Made by a program: the position numbers and the translations under genes. Positions 9,461 through 18,169 of a stretch of 64,000 nucleotides of DNA are shown here, one piece after another. The stretch is from Polynucleobacter sp. KF022. Its GTDB lineage: Bacteria; Pseudomonadota; Gammaproteobacteria; Burkholderiales; Burkholderiaceae. Location of the stretch: NCBI RefSeq assembly GCF_027924105.1, contig NZ_AP026972.1:1798001-1862000 (forward strand), given 5' to 3'. Under the pieces are notes generated by a model. It worked only from the letters and a program-made list of their open reading frames with translations, was not told the DNA's origin and made no database searches. How positions within the stretch are numbered: the first letter of the stretch is position 1; each line of letters opens with the position of its first letter.

Positions 9461-9490
9461 TATGCAGTAATTGTAAACAATTACTGCATA
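9461..9490. promoter_or_regulatory. perfect 30-base palindrome between metK and the SAH riboswitch
   Basis: TATGCAGTAATTGT and ACAATTACTGCATA are exact reverse complements separated by two bases. The element abuts the 5' end of the riboswitch and begins 39 bases beyond the metK stop. It has no following U-run on the minus strand, so it is not a classical terminator. A symmetric protein operator or an mRNA-stabilising stem-loop are both possible. A TACAAT hexamer lies inside it and could be a -10 box. Confidence 0.6.
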
Positions 9491-9528
9491 TTTCGCCTCA
9501 ATACGCCTACAAACTGCGTATTTCCTAC

Positions 9529-10695
9529 TTACAGACCTGCTGCGGCACGTAATGCAGCCGCTTTGTCTGTTTGCTCCCAAGTAAATTCTGGTTCCTCACG
9601 ACCAAAGTGGCCGTAAGCAGCAGTCTTCTTATAAATTGGGCGCAAGAGGTTGAGCATCTTCACAATGCCTTTTGGACGCAAGTCAAAATGCTCGGAAACC
9701 AATTGAGCAATCTTCTCATCTGAAATCTTGCCTGTGCCAAATGTGCTCACCATTACTGAAGTTGGTTTCGCAACACCAATCGCGTAAGAAATCTGAATCA
9801 AACACTTGCTTGCCAAGCCAGCAGCAACCACGTTCTTCGCAACATAACGGCCAGCGTATGCAGCAGAACGGTCAACCTTGGATGGATCTTTGCCAGAGAA
9901 AGCGCCGCCGCCGTGGGGGGCTGCACCGCCGTAGGTATCCACAATAATTTTGCGACCAGTTAAACCGCAATCGCCTTGTGGACCGCCGATAACAAAACGA
10001 CCTGTTGGGTTAACCAAAAAGTTGATAGCACCTTTGATCAAATGTTTAGGCAATACTGGCTTGATGATTTCTTCAATGACTGCTTCACGCAATTTCTCGA
10101 GAGAAATATTTTCATCGTGCTGAGTAGACAGTACAACGGTATCAATAGAGTCGGGCTTGCCATCCACATAACGCAAGGTGACCTGTGACTTAGCATCAGG
10201 GCGCAACCAATTCAAACGACCATCACGACGCAACTGGGATTGACGCTCAACCAGTCGGTGTGAAAGGTGAATTGGCAAAGGCATCAACTCTGCAGTCTCG
10301 TCACAAGCGTAACCAAACATTAAGCCTTGGTCGCCAGCGCCTTGATCCAAGCCGTCATCATGAGCTTTATCAACGCCTTGAGCAATGTCAGGGCTTTGCT
10401 TGTCGTAGGCAACTAATACTGCACAACCTTTGTAGTCGATACCGTAGTCAGTGTTGTCGTATCCAATTTCGCGCAAGGTATTGCGTGCAACTTGGATGTA
10501 ATCAACGTTAGCGTTCGTAGTGATCTCGCCGGCCAAAACTACCAAGCCGGTGTTGCACAAAGTTTCTGCCGCAACACGTGCGGTTGGATCTTGAGCCAAG
10601 ATGGCATCGAGAATCGAATCAGAGATTTGGTCTGCTACTTTATCGGGGTGACCTTCAGAGACTGATTCTGAGGTAAAGAAGTAATCATTTGCCAT
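9529..10695 (-). CDS. metK: S-adenosylmethionine synthetase
   Basis: 388 residues, full length. The ATP-binding signature GAGDQGLMFGYACDET, the P-loop-like GGGAFSGKDPSKVDRSAAYAGR, and the N-terminal FTSESVSEGHPDKVADQISD are intact. It makes SAM from methionine and ATP and is the head gene of a methyl-cycle cluster metK-ahcY-metF. Separate control of ahcY is suggested by the palindrome and riboswitch between the two. The 202-base gap to the divergent acyltransferase must hold its promoter; I recognise no SAM riboswitch there. Confidence 0.97.
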   Translation of the reverse strand: MANDYFFTSESVSEGHPDKVADQISDSILDAILAQDPTARVAAETLCNTGLVVLAGEITTNANVDYIQVARNTLREIGYDNTDYGIDYKGCAVLVAYDKQSPDIAQGVDKAHDDGLDQGAGDQGLMFGYACDETAELMPLPIHLSHRLVERQSQLRRDGRLNWLRPDAKSQVTLRYVDGKPDSIDTVVLSTQHDENISLEKLREAVIEEIIKPVLPKHLIKGAINFLVNPTGRFVIGGPQGDCGLTGRKIIVDTYGGAAPHGGGAFSGKDPSKVDRSAAYAGRYVAKNVVAAGLASKCLIQISYAIGVAKPTSVMVSTFGTGKISDEKIAQLVSEHFDLRPKGIVKMLNLLRPIYKKTAAYGHFGREEPEFTWEQTDKAAALRAAAGL

Positions 10696-10897
10696 TGCAT
10701 ATTCCTTATTTAATTAACACATCATTTGGACAACTCGACGTGCCAGGAACTACAACGGCGACGCTTTAGCAGAATTTATGAATCGCTCTGCAAGTTGTCT
10801 TAACTCAGCGATGAATGGATTTTATCCGAAAAACGTCCAATCCATCAAGGAAGGCCAAAATCCACACACTGAGAGCGGCATTGAATATCATTAGGGT

Positions 10898-11758
10898 GTG
10901 CGAAAACTCTTACTTAAGCTCTGCCTCAATACGATTGCCGTGCTTCCCCTTGCTCTAGTACAGCTGATTGGGGCTTTTTTAGGCATGCTTGCTTATGTCG
11001 GCTCCAAGCAATACCGCTCTCTCTTTCGGCCGCAGTATGAGGCTGTGGTGAATGATCGAGGCCTTCCCTTCCGGCTTTGGGGGGCAGTTAGGGCCTCTGG
11101 CATGCTGTTCTCAGACAGTCTGTGGATTTGGCGCAATCCAGAAAAAGCTCTTAAATTAGTTGAGGTTCATAACTGGGATGTCGTTGAAGCAGCAATCAGC
11201 GAAGGTCATGGTTTGGTAATGCTCACCCCTCACTTGGGTGGCTTTGAAATTATTCCTCGCGTGTTAGCCCAACATTTTCCTGCAACCATTCTCTATCGAC
11301 CATCACGCCAAGAATGGCTTAACGAAGTAGTTGAAGAGGGTCGCGCCTATCCCAATATGCATTTTGTTCCGACCAACCTTAATGGCGTTCGTCAAATGAC
11401 TCGGGCACTGACTAGAGGCGAGGCCATTGGCATTCTTCCAGATCAAGTGCCTAGCGGTGGCGAAGGTGTATGGGTGCCATTCTTTGGGCGTCCTGCTTAT
11501 ACAACCCCGTTGCCAGCTCGTCTTGCTAACCGCAACAACACGCCAGTAGTGATGTTTACCGCTAAACGCAAAGGTATTGGGGCTGGCTGGTTAATGCAAG
11601 CAACACGTCTTGCGCCCTTGTCCGAGAATGCCGACATAGCAGCTGCGGAGCTTAATGTTGCAATTGAAAATGCAGTGCTTATTGCACCCGAGCAATTCAT
11701 TTGGTCATATAACCGCTACAAGCATCCCGCCGGTGCAGAATTGCCCCCAAGCAATTAA
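10898..11758 (+). CDS. LpxL/HtrB-family lipid A (lysophospholipid) acyltransferase, copy 1
   Basis: 286 residues from GTG at 10898. An N-terminal membrane helix (about residues 8-32) anchors it to the inner membrane. The acyltransferase motif H-x4-E (TPHLGGFE, near 107) is present, followed by LYRPSRQEW, ILPDQVPSGGEGVWVPFFG and the C-terminal FIWSYNRYK. It transfers a secondary acyl chain to Kdo-lipid A precursors. It is followed after 23 bases by a second family member, suggesting that the two add different chains. Confidence 0.85.
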   Translation: MRKLLLKLCLNTIAVLPLALVQLIGAFLGMLAYVGSKQYRSLFRPQYEAVVNDRGLPFRLWGAVRASGMLFSDSLWIWRNPEKALKLVEVHNWDVVEAAISEGHGLVMLTPHLGGFEIIPRVLAQHFPATILYRPSRQEWLNEVVEEGRAYPNMHFVPTNLNGVRQMTRALTRGEAIGILPDQVPSGGEGVWVPFFGRPAYTTPLPARLANRNNTPVVMFTAKRKGIGAGWLMQATRLAPLSENADIAAAELNVAIENAVLIAPEQFIWSYNRYKHPAGAELPPSN

Positions 11759-11781
11759 ATAAATTCGTTATTATTTCTGGA

Positions 11782-12681
11782 ATGACCTGGTTACAAAACC
11801 TCTTCAATTTCTTGGCGCTCAGTCTTCTGCGCCTCTTTGCTTTTTTACCCTATACGATTACTGTCCATGTTGGCTATGGCCTAGGTTGGCTTGCAGCCCA
11901 CATTCCGAATGGGCGTAGCAAAGTAGTCAAAACTAATTTGCGTTTGTGCTTTCCGAATCTAAGTGAGCAAGAAATTAACAAGCTTGCAATTGAGCACTGG
12001 AAATTATTTGGGCGCAGTGTTGTAGAGCGAAGCAGAGTATGGCTGGGAACAAGTAAACAAATTTTGTCTTTTGTGCATCTTGAATCTCAAGTCCCATTGG
12101 GCGATCGAAAGCCGCGTATTTTAGTAAACCCACATTTTGTTGGTCTTGAGGGTGGTTTTATGGCACTCTCAGCCCTCGGCATGAAAAATGGTTGGCCACG
12201 TGGAGCGGGTCTTTACCAAAAAATGAAGAATCCATTTTTCAATCAAAAAATGGTTGAGTGGCGAGATCGCTTTGGGGCTAAATCGATTGAAAGGCAAAGT
12301 CGACTGCGAGATCTTATTAGGGAAACTAGAAGCGGAAACTTTGTTGTCATTGCCCCGGATATCGATCTAGGCCCACGCGACTCCATTTTTGTTCCATTTT
12401 TTAACATTCCTACCAGCACCGTAACTTCTGTCTCACGTCTAGCTAAGCTCAGCGGGGCAGAAGTGTGTTTAATGACGACTTTTTTAAACGCAAATAAAAC
12501 GGGTTACATATGTAATATTGGAGCACCGCTCGAAAACTTTCCAAGCGATGATCCCGACCAAGATACTGCACGTCTCAATCAATATATTGAGGAGCTTGTT
12601 CGTGAAAGACCAGCAGAGTACTATTGGGTACATAAGCGCTTTAAACATAGGCCGCCTGGCGAACCTAGTCTTTACGATTAA
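11782..12681 (+). CDS. LpxL/HtrB-family lipid A acyltransferase, copy 2
   Basis: 299 residues. It has an N-terminal membrane segment, VVKTNLRLCFPNLS, the H-x4-E catalytic motif (NPHFVGLEGG, about residue 115), APDIDLGPRDSIFVPFF, and the end motif YYWVHKRFKHRP. It is much more like the copy at 34988 than its neighbour: NLRLCFP, LGRS/FGRSVVE, KPRILVN and YYWVHKRFK are shared. An acyltransferase of lipid A synthesis at the inner membrane. It probably shares a transcript with copy 1 and dapF. Confidence 0.87.
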   Translation: MTWLQNLFNFLALSLLRLFAFLPYTITVHVGYGLGWLAAHIPNGRSKVVKTNLRLCFPNLSEQEINKLAIEHWKLFGRSVVERSRVWLGTSKQILSFVHLESQVPLGDRKPRILVNPHFVGLEGGFMALSALGMKNGWPRGAGLYQKMKNPFFNQKMVEWRDRFGAKSIERQSRLRDLIRETRSGNFVVIAPDIDLGPRDSIFVPFFNIPTSTVTSVSRLAKLSGAEVCLMTTFLNANKTGYICNIGAPLENFPSDDPDQDTARLNQYIEELVRERPAEYYWVHKRFKHRPPGEPSLYD

Positions 12682-12692
12682 ATGGAAATATT

Positions 12693-13595
12693 TTGAGCAC
12701 CAACACAAACAATCCAATACGCAAGTTACGCTTCACCAAAATGCATGGTGCTGGCAATGACTTCATTGTGCTCAATGGCATTGATCAAGATCTCAGCGGT
12801 ATTTCACGTGAGCAATGGCAAGCATTAGCCCATCGTCAATTTGGCATTGGCGCAGATCAAATTCTGCTGGTTGAAAAGGCGACGCGCCCAGATGCTGATT
12901 TTCGCTATCGCATCTTTAATGCTGACGGCGGCGAAGTAGAGCAATGTGGCAACGGCTCACGTTGCTTTGTACGTTTTGTACTCGATCAAGGTCTTTCCAA
13001 CAAGAACCCATTACGTGTAGAAGTGGCGCATACTGTTATCACCCTCAAATCTCATGCGGATGGGCAAGTAGAAGTGGATATGGGGGCTCCCATTTTTGAG
13101 CATAGCCTCATTCCATTTAATGCCAATGGTTTAGCGAGTGTTCAAGAGTTTCAAGAAACGTTATATGCACTCCCCTTAAACCACCCTGCTACCCATGATA
13201 GTTTGGTAGGGGTCTTATCCATGGGCAACCCACATGCAGTGCAAGTAGTTGGCGACGTTGATAGCGCGCCCGTCCTCGAGGAAGGCCCTGAGATTGAAAA
13301 GTTTGCTGCGTTCCCCAAAAGAGTGAATGCAGGCTACCTACAAGTCATCTATCGCAACGAAGTTAAATTACGCGTGTTTGAGCGCGGCGCAGGAGAAACT
13401 TTAGCTTGCGGAACCGGTGCTTGTGCAGCAGTTGTTTCTGGCATTCGCAGGGGCTTATTAGATTCACCGGTAAAGGTTCATACACGTGGAGGCGACCTAC
13501 AGATTGCGTGGGCAGGAACCATTGATGGCGTTGCTCAACCAGTCATCATGACTGGTCCTGCGGTTACTGTATTTGAAGGTGAGACAGAAATCTAA
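12693..13595 (+). CDS. dapF: diaminopimelate epimerase
   Basis: 300 residues from a TTG at 12693, preceded by GGAAATATT. Conserved start FTKMHGAGNDFIVLNG. The two catalytic cysteines lie in EQCGNGSRCF (about residue 90) and LACGTGACAAVV (about 243). It converts LL- to meso-diaminopimelate for lysine and peptidoglycan. It follows the acyltransferase by 11 bases, so this is a small envelope operon. It is slightly longer than the E. coli enzyme. Confidence 0.95.
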   Translation: MSTNTNNPIRKLRFTKMHGAGNDFIVLNGIDQDLSGISREQWQALAHRQFGIGADQILLVEKATRPDADFRYRIFNADGGEVEQCGNGSRCFVRFVLDQGLSNKNPLRVEVAHTVITLKSHADGQVEVDMGAPIFEHSLIPFNANGLASVQEFQETLYALPLNHPATHDSLVGVLSMGNPHAVQVVGDVDSAPVLEEGPEIEKFAAFPKRVNAGYLQVIYRNEVKLRVFERGAGETLACGTGACAAVVSGIRRGLLDSPVKVHTRGGDLQIAWAGTIDGVAQPVIMTGPAVTVFEGETEI

Positions 13596-13611
13596 GAGCG
13601 CTTGCTCTTAG
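13592..13611. terminator. stem-loop between convergent dapF and pyrE
   Basis: CTAAGAGC-GCTT-GCTCTTAG is a perfect 8-bp stem with a 4-base loop covering both stop codons. No clear T-run follows on either strand, so it is at best a weak or shared terminator. Confidence 0.45.
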
Positions 13612-14276
13612 ATGCCGTATTTTTCGCGGTAGGCTCTTACTGCAGGCAAATAATTAGTTAACTGAGTATCACTTGAAGCAGTTAAGAAAGACATCAAGCC
13701 AGCTAGGTTAGCAATCGAGATCACCGGCAAACCAAACTCTTGTTCTACTGCTTGTACAGCAGATTTATCACCAACCTCAACGGCATTACCCGAACGCTCC
13801 ATACGATCTAAAGCAATCAATACTGCAGCAGGCTCTGCTCCAGCTTTACGAATCAGATCCACAGACTCTCTTACAGAGGTTCCAGCAGAAATCACGTCAT
13901 CAATAATCACCACTCGCCCCTTAACAGGAGCGCCCACCAAGACGCCACCTTCGCCATGATCTTTTGCTTCTTTGCGGTTGTAGGCGTAAGGAACGTTGAT
14001 GCCATCATCAGCCAAAGCGATTGCTGTAGCAGCCGCAAGTGTGATGCCTTTATAGGCTGGGCCATAAAGCATGTCGAATTGCAACTTCGATTCTTGTAAT
14101 GCCTTGGAATAGTAGCGGCCTAGCGCACTCAAACGAGCGCCGTCGTTGAATTCACCGGCATTAAAGAAATAAGGCGAGAGTCTGCCCGCTTTAGTTTTAA
14201 ACTCCCCGAAGGACAAAACCTTTGCCTCTAAGGCAAAACGTATAAAGTTATCTTGATTTGAATTATTTGAGCTCAT
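13608..14276 (-). CDS. pyrE: orotate phosphoribosyltransferase
   Basis: 222 residues. ALEAKVLSFGEFKTKAGR and SPYFFNAGEF form the substrate-binding start. YGPAYKGI and the PRPP motif GRVVIIDDVISAGTSVRES (about residues 118-136) are intact. It forms orotidine 5'-phosphate in pyrimidine synthesis. The first nine residues (rich in Ser/Asn) are not conserved, but the start is bounded by the divergent xth gene eight bases away, which leaves almost no room for separate promoters. Confidence 0.95.
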   Translation of the reverse strand: MSSNNSNQDNFIRFALEAKVLSFGEFKTKAGRLSPYFFNAGEFNDGARLSALGRYYSKALQESKLQFDMLYGPAYKGITLAAATAIALADDGINVPYAYNRKEAKDHGEGGVLVGAPVKGRVVIIDDVISAGTSVRESVDLIRKAGAEPAAVLIALDRMERSGNAVEVGDKSAVQAVEQEFGLPVISIANLAGLMSFLTASSDTQLTNYLPAVRAYREKYGI

Positions 14277-14284
14277 AGGCCTAC

Positions 14285-15067
14285 ATGTTACGCATCATTT
14301 CCGCGAACCTCAACGGTATCCGTTCCGCAGTCAAAAAAGGCTTTCTGCCATGGGCTGGTCAGCAAAAAGCTGACTTCATTTGCATGCAAGAACTCAAGGC
14401 CCAGCGTGATGATTTAGAAGACGCCATTCTCAATCCCGATGGCATGCATGCCTTTTTCCATCATGCCGAGAAGAAAGGCTATAGCGGCTGCGGTATTTAT
14501 ACCCCCCACAAGCCTGATGAGGTCTTGTACGGGTATGGCAATGAAGAGTTCGATGCTGAGGGGCGTTATGTAGAAGCACGCTTTAAGGGGCTTTCTGTCA
14601 TTTCGGTTTATATGCCCTCTGGTTCAAGCTCACCAGAGCGACAAGAGGCCAAATACCGCTATCTCGACAGCTTTTTACCTCATCTCATCGATCTTAAAAA
14701 GTCTGGTCGTGAAATCGTTCTTTGTGGCGACGTGAATATTGCTCATCAAGAAATTGATTTAAAGAACTGGAAAGGTAATCTCAAAAATTCTGGCTTCTTG
14801 CCAGAGGAGCGCGCATGGCTCAGCAATCTATTTAACAAAGTGGGTTACGTTGATGTCTATCGCCAGCTTGAACCTGAGGCAACTGAAGCTTGTTACACCT
14901 GGTGGAGCAATCGCGGGCAAGCCTATGCAAAAAACGTAGGGTGGCGCATTGACTATCACATCAGCACACCAGGTATTGCGCAAACCGCTAAGAAAACTGC
15001 TGTTTATAAAGATGAAAAATTTTCGGACCACGCACCACTCACTGTAGATTACGACTGGAAGATTTAA
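14285..15067 (+). CDS. xth: exodeoxyribonuclease III
   Basis: 260 residues of the ExoIII/APE1 family. LRIISANLNGIRSA, MQELK (metal glutamate), VYMPSGSSSPERQEAK, GDVNIAHQEIDLKN, WRIDYHI and SDHAPL are the catalytic blocks in normal order. It cleaves at abasic sites and trims 3' ends in base-excision repair. The start is only eight bases from the divergent pyrE start, and a terminator follows the stop. Confidence 0.95.
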   Translation: MLRIISANLNGIRSAVKKGFLPWAGQQKADFICMQELKAQRDDLEDAILNPDGMHAFFHHAEKKGYSGCGIYTPHKPDEVLYGYGNEEFDAEGRYVEARFKGLSVISVYMPSGSSSPERQEAKYRYLDSFLPHLIDLKKSGREIVLCGDVNIAHQEIDLKNWKGNLKNSGFLPEERAWLSNLFNKVGYVDVYRQLEPEATEACYTWWSNRGQAYAKNVGWRIDYHISTPGIAQTAKKTAVYKDEKFSDHAPLTVDYDWKI

Positions 15068-15097
15068 GTGGTAGTAAATTGCAGTAAAAAAACAGCA

Positions 15098-15122
15098 GGG
15101 GAGATTACTCCCCTTCTTTTTT
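15098..15122 (+). terminator. rho-independent terminator of xth
   Basis: GGGGAG-ATTA-CTCCCC followed by TTCTTTTTT, about 30 bases after the xth stop. It overlaps the last codons of the convergent ampG-like gene. Confidence 0.75.
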
Positions 15123-16424
15123 GATCTGCACGATCTTGAAATGAATCGTGGCCCAAATTAAGAGCAGCACTGGAGCACCAATAATGGCGGTACCAAAGAA
15201 GAATGCTTGGTACCCGAAATTATCAACAAACACGCCTGAGAAACCTGCCAACCATTTAGGCAGCAGTAACATCATCGAGCTAAACAAAGCATATTGAGTA
15301 GCTGAGTAGCGAATATTGGTTAGCGAAGATAAGAAAGCTATAAAGGCTGCGCTTGCAATGCCTGAGCTAAGGTTGTCTGCAGAAATTACCCAAATCAAGC
15401 CATGCAAGTCATGGCCTTGTGTTGCCAACCAGGCAAACAACAGATTGCTGACCGCAGACAGAACAGCGCCTACAAATAAAATGCGGAGCACACCAAATCG
15501 TAATGTAAGTACGCCACCAAGAAATGCACCCACTAAAGTCATAACCACACCAAATACTTTACTGACTGCCGCCACCTCATCTTTGGTGTAGCCCATATCT
15601 ACATAGAACGGATTAGCCATAATGCCCATCACTACATCACTAATGCGATAAACGGCAATCAAAGACAAAATCAATACTGCATGCCAACGATAGCGGGTGA
15701 TGAATTCTGCAAAAGGCTCTATAAGCGTTTGATATAGCCATGCTTTGGCGGTACGCACTTTTGCCAACTCATACTTGACTGGCTCTTTGCTTAGCAAGGT
15801 CGTAATCACGCCAACGCCAATAGAGGCGGCCATACAGAGGTAGGCAAATTGCCATGCACTCGCATCGTATCCACTGCCCGTTTCAGCGCGAGCAGCAAGC
15901 CAAAGAACGCCAGCACCAGCCCAAATCAAAGCCAGTCGATATCCGGTTTGATAGGTTGCAGCTAAAGCTGCCTGATGATCACTATTGGCAGATTCAATCC
16001 GAAATGCATCTAAAGCAATGTCTTGAGTAGCAGAACCAAAGGCCACCAACAAGGCGCACCAAACAATCGAATTGAGTGCGAGCTTCGGATCTAAAGTTGA
16101 CATGCCAACCAGACCCAAAATGATGAGCGCTTGTGCAAAGAGCAACCAACTGCGGCGGCGGCCAAACAATTTCGTTAGCAAGGGAATTTGCAAACGATCT
16201 ATGAGAGGTGCCCACATCCACTTAAAGGCATAGATCAAACCAACCCAGGTTAAGTAGCCAATAGTGCTGCGATCAATGCCGGCTTCACGCAACCAAAAAC
16301 TAAGGGTTCCCAAAATGAGCAGCAAAGGTAGGCCCGCGGAGAAGCCCAGGAATAGCATGCGCAAGCAAGGCCACTCGAGATAAACCCGAAAATCTTTTAT
16401 CCAAGATTGGACTGCAGTTAACAC
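15105..16424 (-). CDS. AmpG-family MFS permease (muropeptide type)
   Basis: 439 residues with about twelve hydrophobic membrane segments. LRMLFLGFSAGLPLLLILGT, LSFWLREAGIDRSTIG and WMWAPLIDR near the N-terminus are typical of AmpG, which imports anhydro-muropeptides for cell-wall recycling. Slt (4310-6268) would produce such substrates. A wider role, since AmpG-like permeases form several groups, cannot be excluded. It lies 15 bases behind metW and may be the last gene of that operon. Confidence 0.85.
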   Translation of the reverse strand: MLTAVQSWIKDFRVYLEWPCLRMLFLGFSAGLPLLLILGTLSFWLREAGIDRSTIGYLTWVGLIYAFKWMWAPLIDRLQIPLLTKLFGRRRSWLLFAQALIILGLVGMSTLDPKLALNSIVWCALLVAFGSATQDIALDAFRIESANSDHQAALAATYQTGYRLALIWAGAGVLWLAARAETGSGYDASAWQFAYLCMAASIGVGVITTLLSKEPVKYELAKVRTAKAWLYQTLIEPFAEFITRYRWHAVLILSLIAVYRISDVVMGIMANPFYVDMGYTKDEVAAVSKVFGVVMTLVGAFLGGVLTLRFGVLRILFVGAVLSAVSNLLFAWLATQGHDLHGLIWVISADNLSSGIASAAFIAFLSSLTNIRYSATQYALFSSMMLLLPKWLAGFSGVFVDNFGYQAFFFGTAIIGAPVLLLIWATIHFKIVQIKKEGE

Positions 16425-16439
16425 CTTTGTATTTTTATC

Positions 16440-17033
16440 CTAGGCGCGACGAATGCGGAATAAGGCAAGACTGCCAAAAAGGTTCGGCATCAAAGTAACT
16501 TGGCGACCTTCGTGCAAGATGCATTGATCGAGAATCTTTAAGCCAAGACTAGAGGCTAGCTTCTCAAAATCGGCAACAGTAAGCACGCGCACGTTTGGCG
16601 TGTTGTACCACTGATAGGGCAGGCTCTTAGAGACTGGCATACGGCCTAAGCCCACAGCAAGGCGGTGCGACCAATGGCCAAAGTTAGGAAACGAAATTAC
16701 CGATTCTTTTCCTACGCGCACAACTTCACGCAAAATCTTTTCAGTTTGATGAATGGTTTGCAAAGTTTGCGACAGAACAACCGTATCAAAACTATTGTCT
16801 TCAAAAAGGGCTAGGCCGCCCTCTAAGTCCTGTTGGATGACATTCAACCCTTTTTGCGCGCAAGACAGTACGCGTGAATCATCAATCTCAACGCCATAAG
16901 AATGCACAGGCTTTTGTTTCTGCAAGAACTCTAAGAAACTACCGTCTCCACAACCCAAATCTAATACTTGAGTATTTGGTGCAATCCAATTGGCAATAGC
17001 AGCAAAGTCGGCGCGTTTATTGAGATTACTCAT
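16440..17033 (-). CDS. metW: methionine biosynthesis protein MetW
   Basis: 197 residues. It is a small SAM-methyltransferase-like protein with VLDLGCGDGSFLEFL (about residues 19-33), VVLSQTLQTIHQ and the family-specific LPYQWYNTPNVR. It nearly always pairs with metX, as here. The two overlap at ATGA, so they are translated together. In several proteobacteria MetW is needed for MetX activity; its own reaction is not settled. Confidence 0.95.
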   Translation of the reverse strand: MSNLNKRADFAAIANWIAPNTQVLDLGCGDGSFLEFLQKQKPVHSYGVEIDDSRVLSCAQKGLNVIQQDLEGGLALFEDNSFDTVVLSQTLQTIHQTEKILREVVRVGKESVISFPNFGHWSHRLAVGLGRMPVSKSLPYQWYNTPNVRVLTVADFEKLASSLGLKILDQCILHEGRQVTLMPNLFGSLALFRIRRA

Positions 17034-18169
17034 GATTGGGTCTCGCGCATTTGCTTAAAGTAGGCTCGTACCAAATTATGATATCGAGCGTCATCCAATA
17101 AGAAGGCATCATGCCCATGGGGCGCATCAATCTCAGCGTAAGTCACTTCGCTCTTATTGCTCAGCAAAGACTCCACAATCTCGCGACTACGATTGGGCGG
17201 GAAACGCCAGTCCGTTGAAAAACTCACCACCAAAAACTTTGACTGCACTTCTGCCAGGGCGCGATTGAGACTGCCATCGTAACGGCGTGCAGGATCAAAA
17301 TAATCAAGCGCACGGGTAATCAGTAAATAAGTATTAGCATCAAAGTAGGTTGAAAACTTATCGCCTTGATGGCGGAGATAACTTTCAACTTCAAATTCAA
17401 CATCAAAACTAAAGCGGTAGTCATTGGATTCGCCATTAGGACGTTGTAATTCGCGCCCAAATTTTTCTGCCATATCATCATCAGACAAATAGGTGATGTG
17501 CCCAACCATGCGAGCTAAACGTAAACCACGTTTAGGTACTACGCCATGCTCGTAATAGTTGCCGCCATAAAAATCGGGGTCAGACAAAATGGCATTACGT
17601 GCCACTTCATTGAATGCAATATTTTGAGCGCTCAGTTTTGGCGTAGATGCAACTACGACACAATGATCTATTCGCTTGGGAAACTGGATAGCCCAAGCCA
17701 TTGCCTGCATACCACCCAAACTGCCGCCCATCACAGCAGCGAACTTTCGGATGCCCAACTTATCAGCTAAACGTGCCTGAGTGTTCACCCAATCCTCAAC
17801 GGTAACTACCGGAAACTCCGCGCCGTAAGGCTTACCTGTAGCGGGATTAATACTCATAGGCCCAGTAGAGCCAAAGCAAGAACCTAAATTATTTACACCG
17901 ATGACGAAGAAGTGATTGGTATCCACTGGCTTGCCTGGGCCAATCATGTTGTCCCACCAACCGATATCTGTTGGATCTTCTGGACTTGGTCCGGCTACAT
18001 GATGTGATGCGTTGAGTGCATGACAAACCAATACGGCATTACTTTTGTCTGCGTTGAGCTTGCCGTAGGTTTCAATCACTAAATCGTAGCCAGACAACAC
18101 AGCGCCACTCTGCAAAGGCAAGGGCTCGGCAAAATGAATGGTATTTCTAGAGAGGTTTAGCTCGCTCAT
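17030..18169 (-). CDS. metX: homoserine O-acyltransferase
   Basis: 379 residues, alpha/beta hydrolase fold. The nucleophile elbow GGSLGGMQAMAW (Ser about 143), the acid in STDWRFPP and the histidine in DAPHGHDAFL complete the triad. It acylates homoserine at the first committed step to methionine; proteins annotated as acetyltransferases in this group may use succinyl-CoA, so the acyl donor is left open. It overlaps slmA upstream and metW downstream by four bases each. Confidence 0.94.
   Translation of the reverse strand: MSELNLSRNTIHFAEPLPLQSGAVLSGYDLVIETYGKLNADKSNAVLVCHALNASHHVAGPSPEDPTDIGWWDNMIGPGKPVDTNHFFVIGVNNLGSCFGSTGPMSINPATGKPYGAEFPVVTVEDWVNTQARLADKLGIRKFAAVMGGSLGGMQAMAWAIQFPKRIDHCVVVASTPKLSAQNIAFNEVARNAILSDPDFYGGNYYEHGVVPKRGLRLARMVGHITYLSDDDMAEKFGRELQRPNGESNDYRFSFDVEFEVESYLRHQGDKFSTYFDANTYLLITRALDYFDPARRYDGSLNRALAEVQSKFLVVSFSTDWRFPPNRSREIVESLLSNKSEVTYAEIDAPHGHDAFLLDDARYHNLVRAYFKQMRETQS

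Noticed and set aside
9122..9552. Plus-strand open frames opposite ahcY and through the SAH riboswitch
   Set aside because: They run antisense to conserved genes and RNA elements and have no family features.
10696..10897. Possible SAM riboswitch in the metK leader (TGCTAAAGCG resembles part of SAM-II)
   Set aside because: Only one short block matches and I cannot form the required stems, so no call is made.
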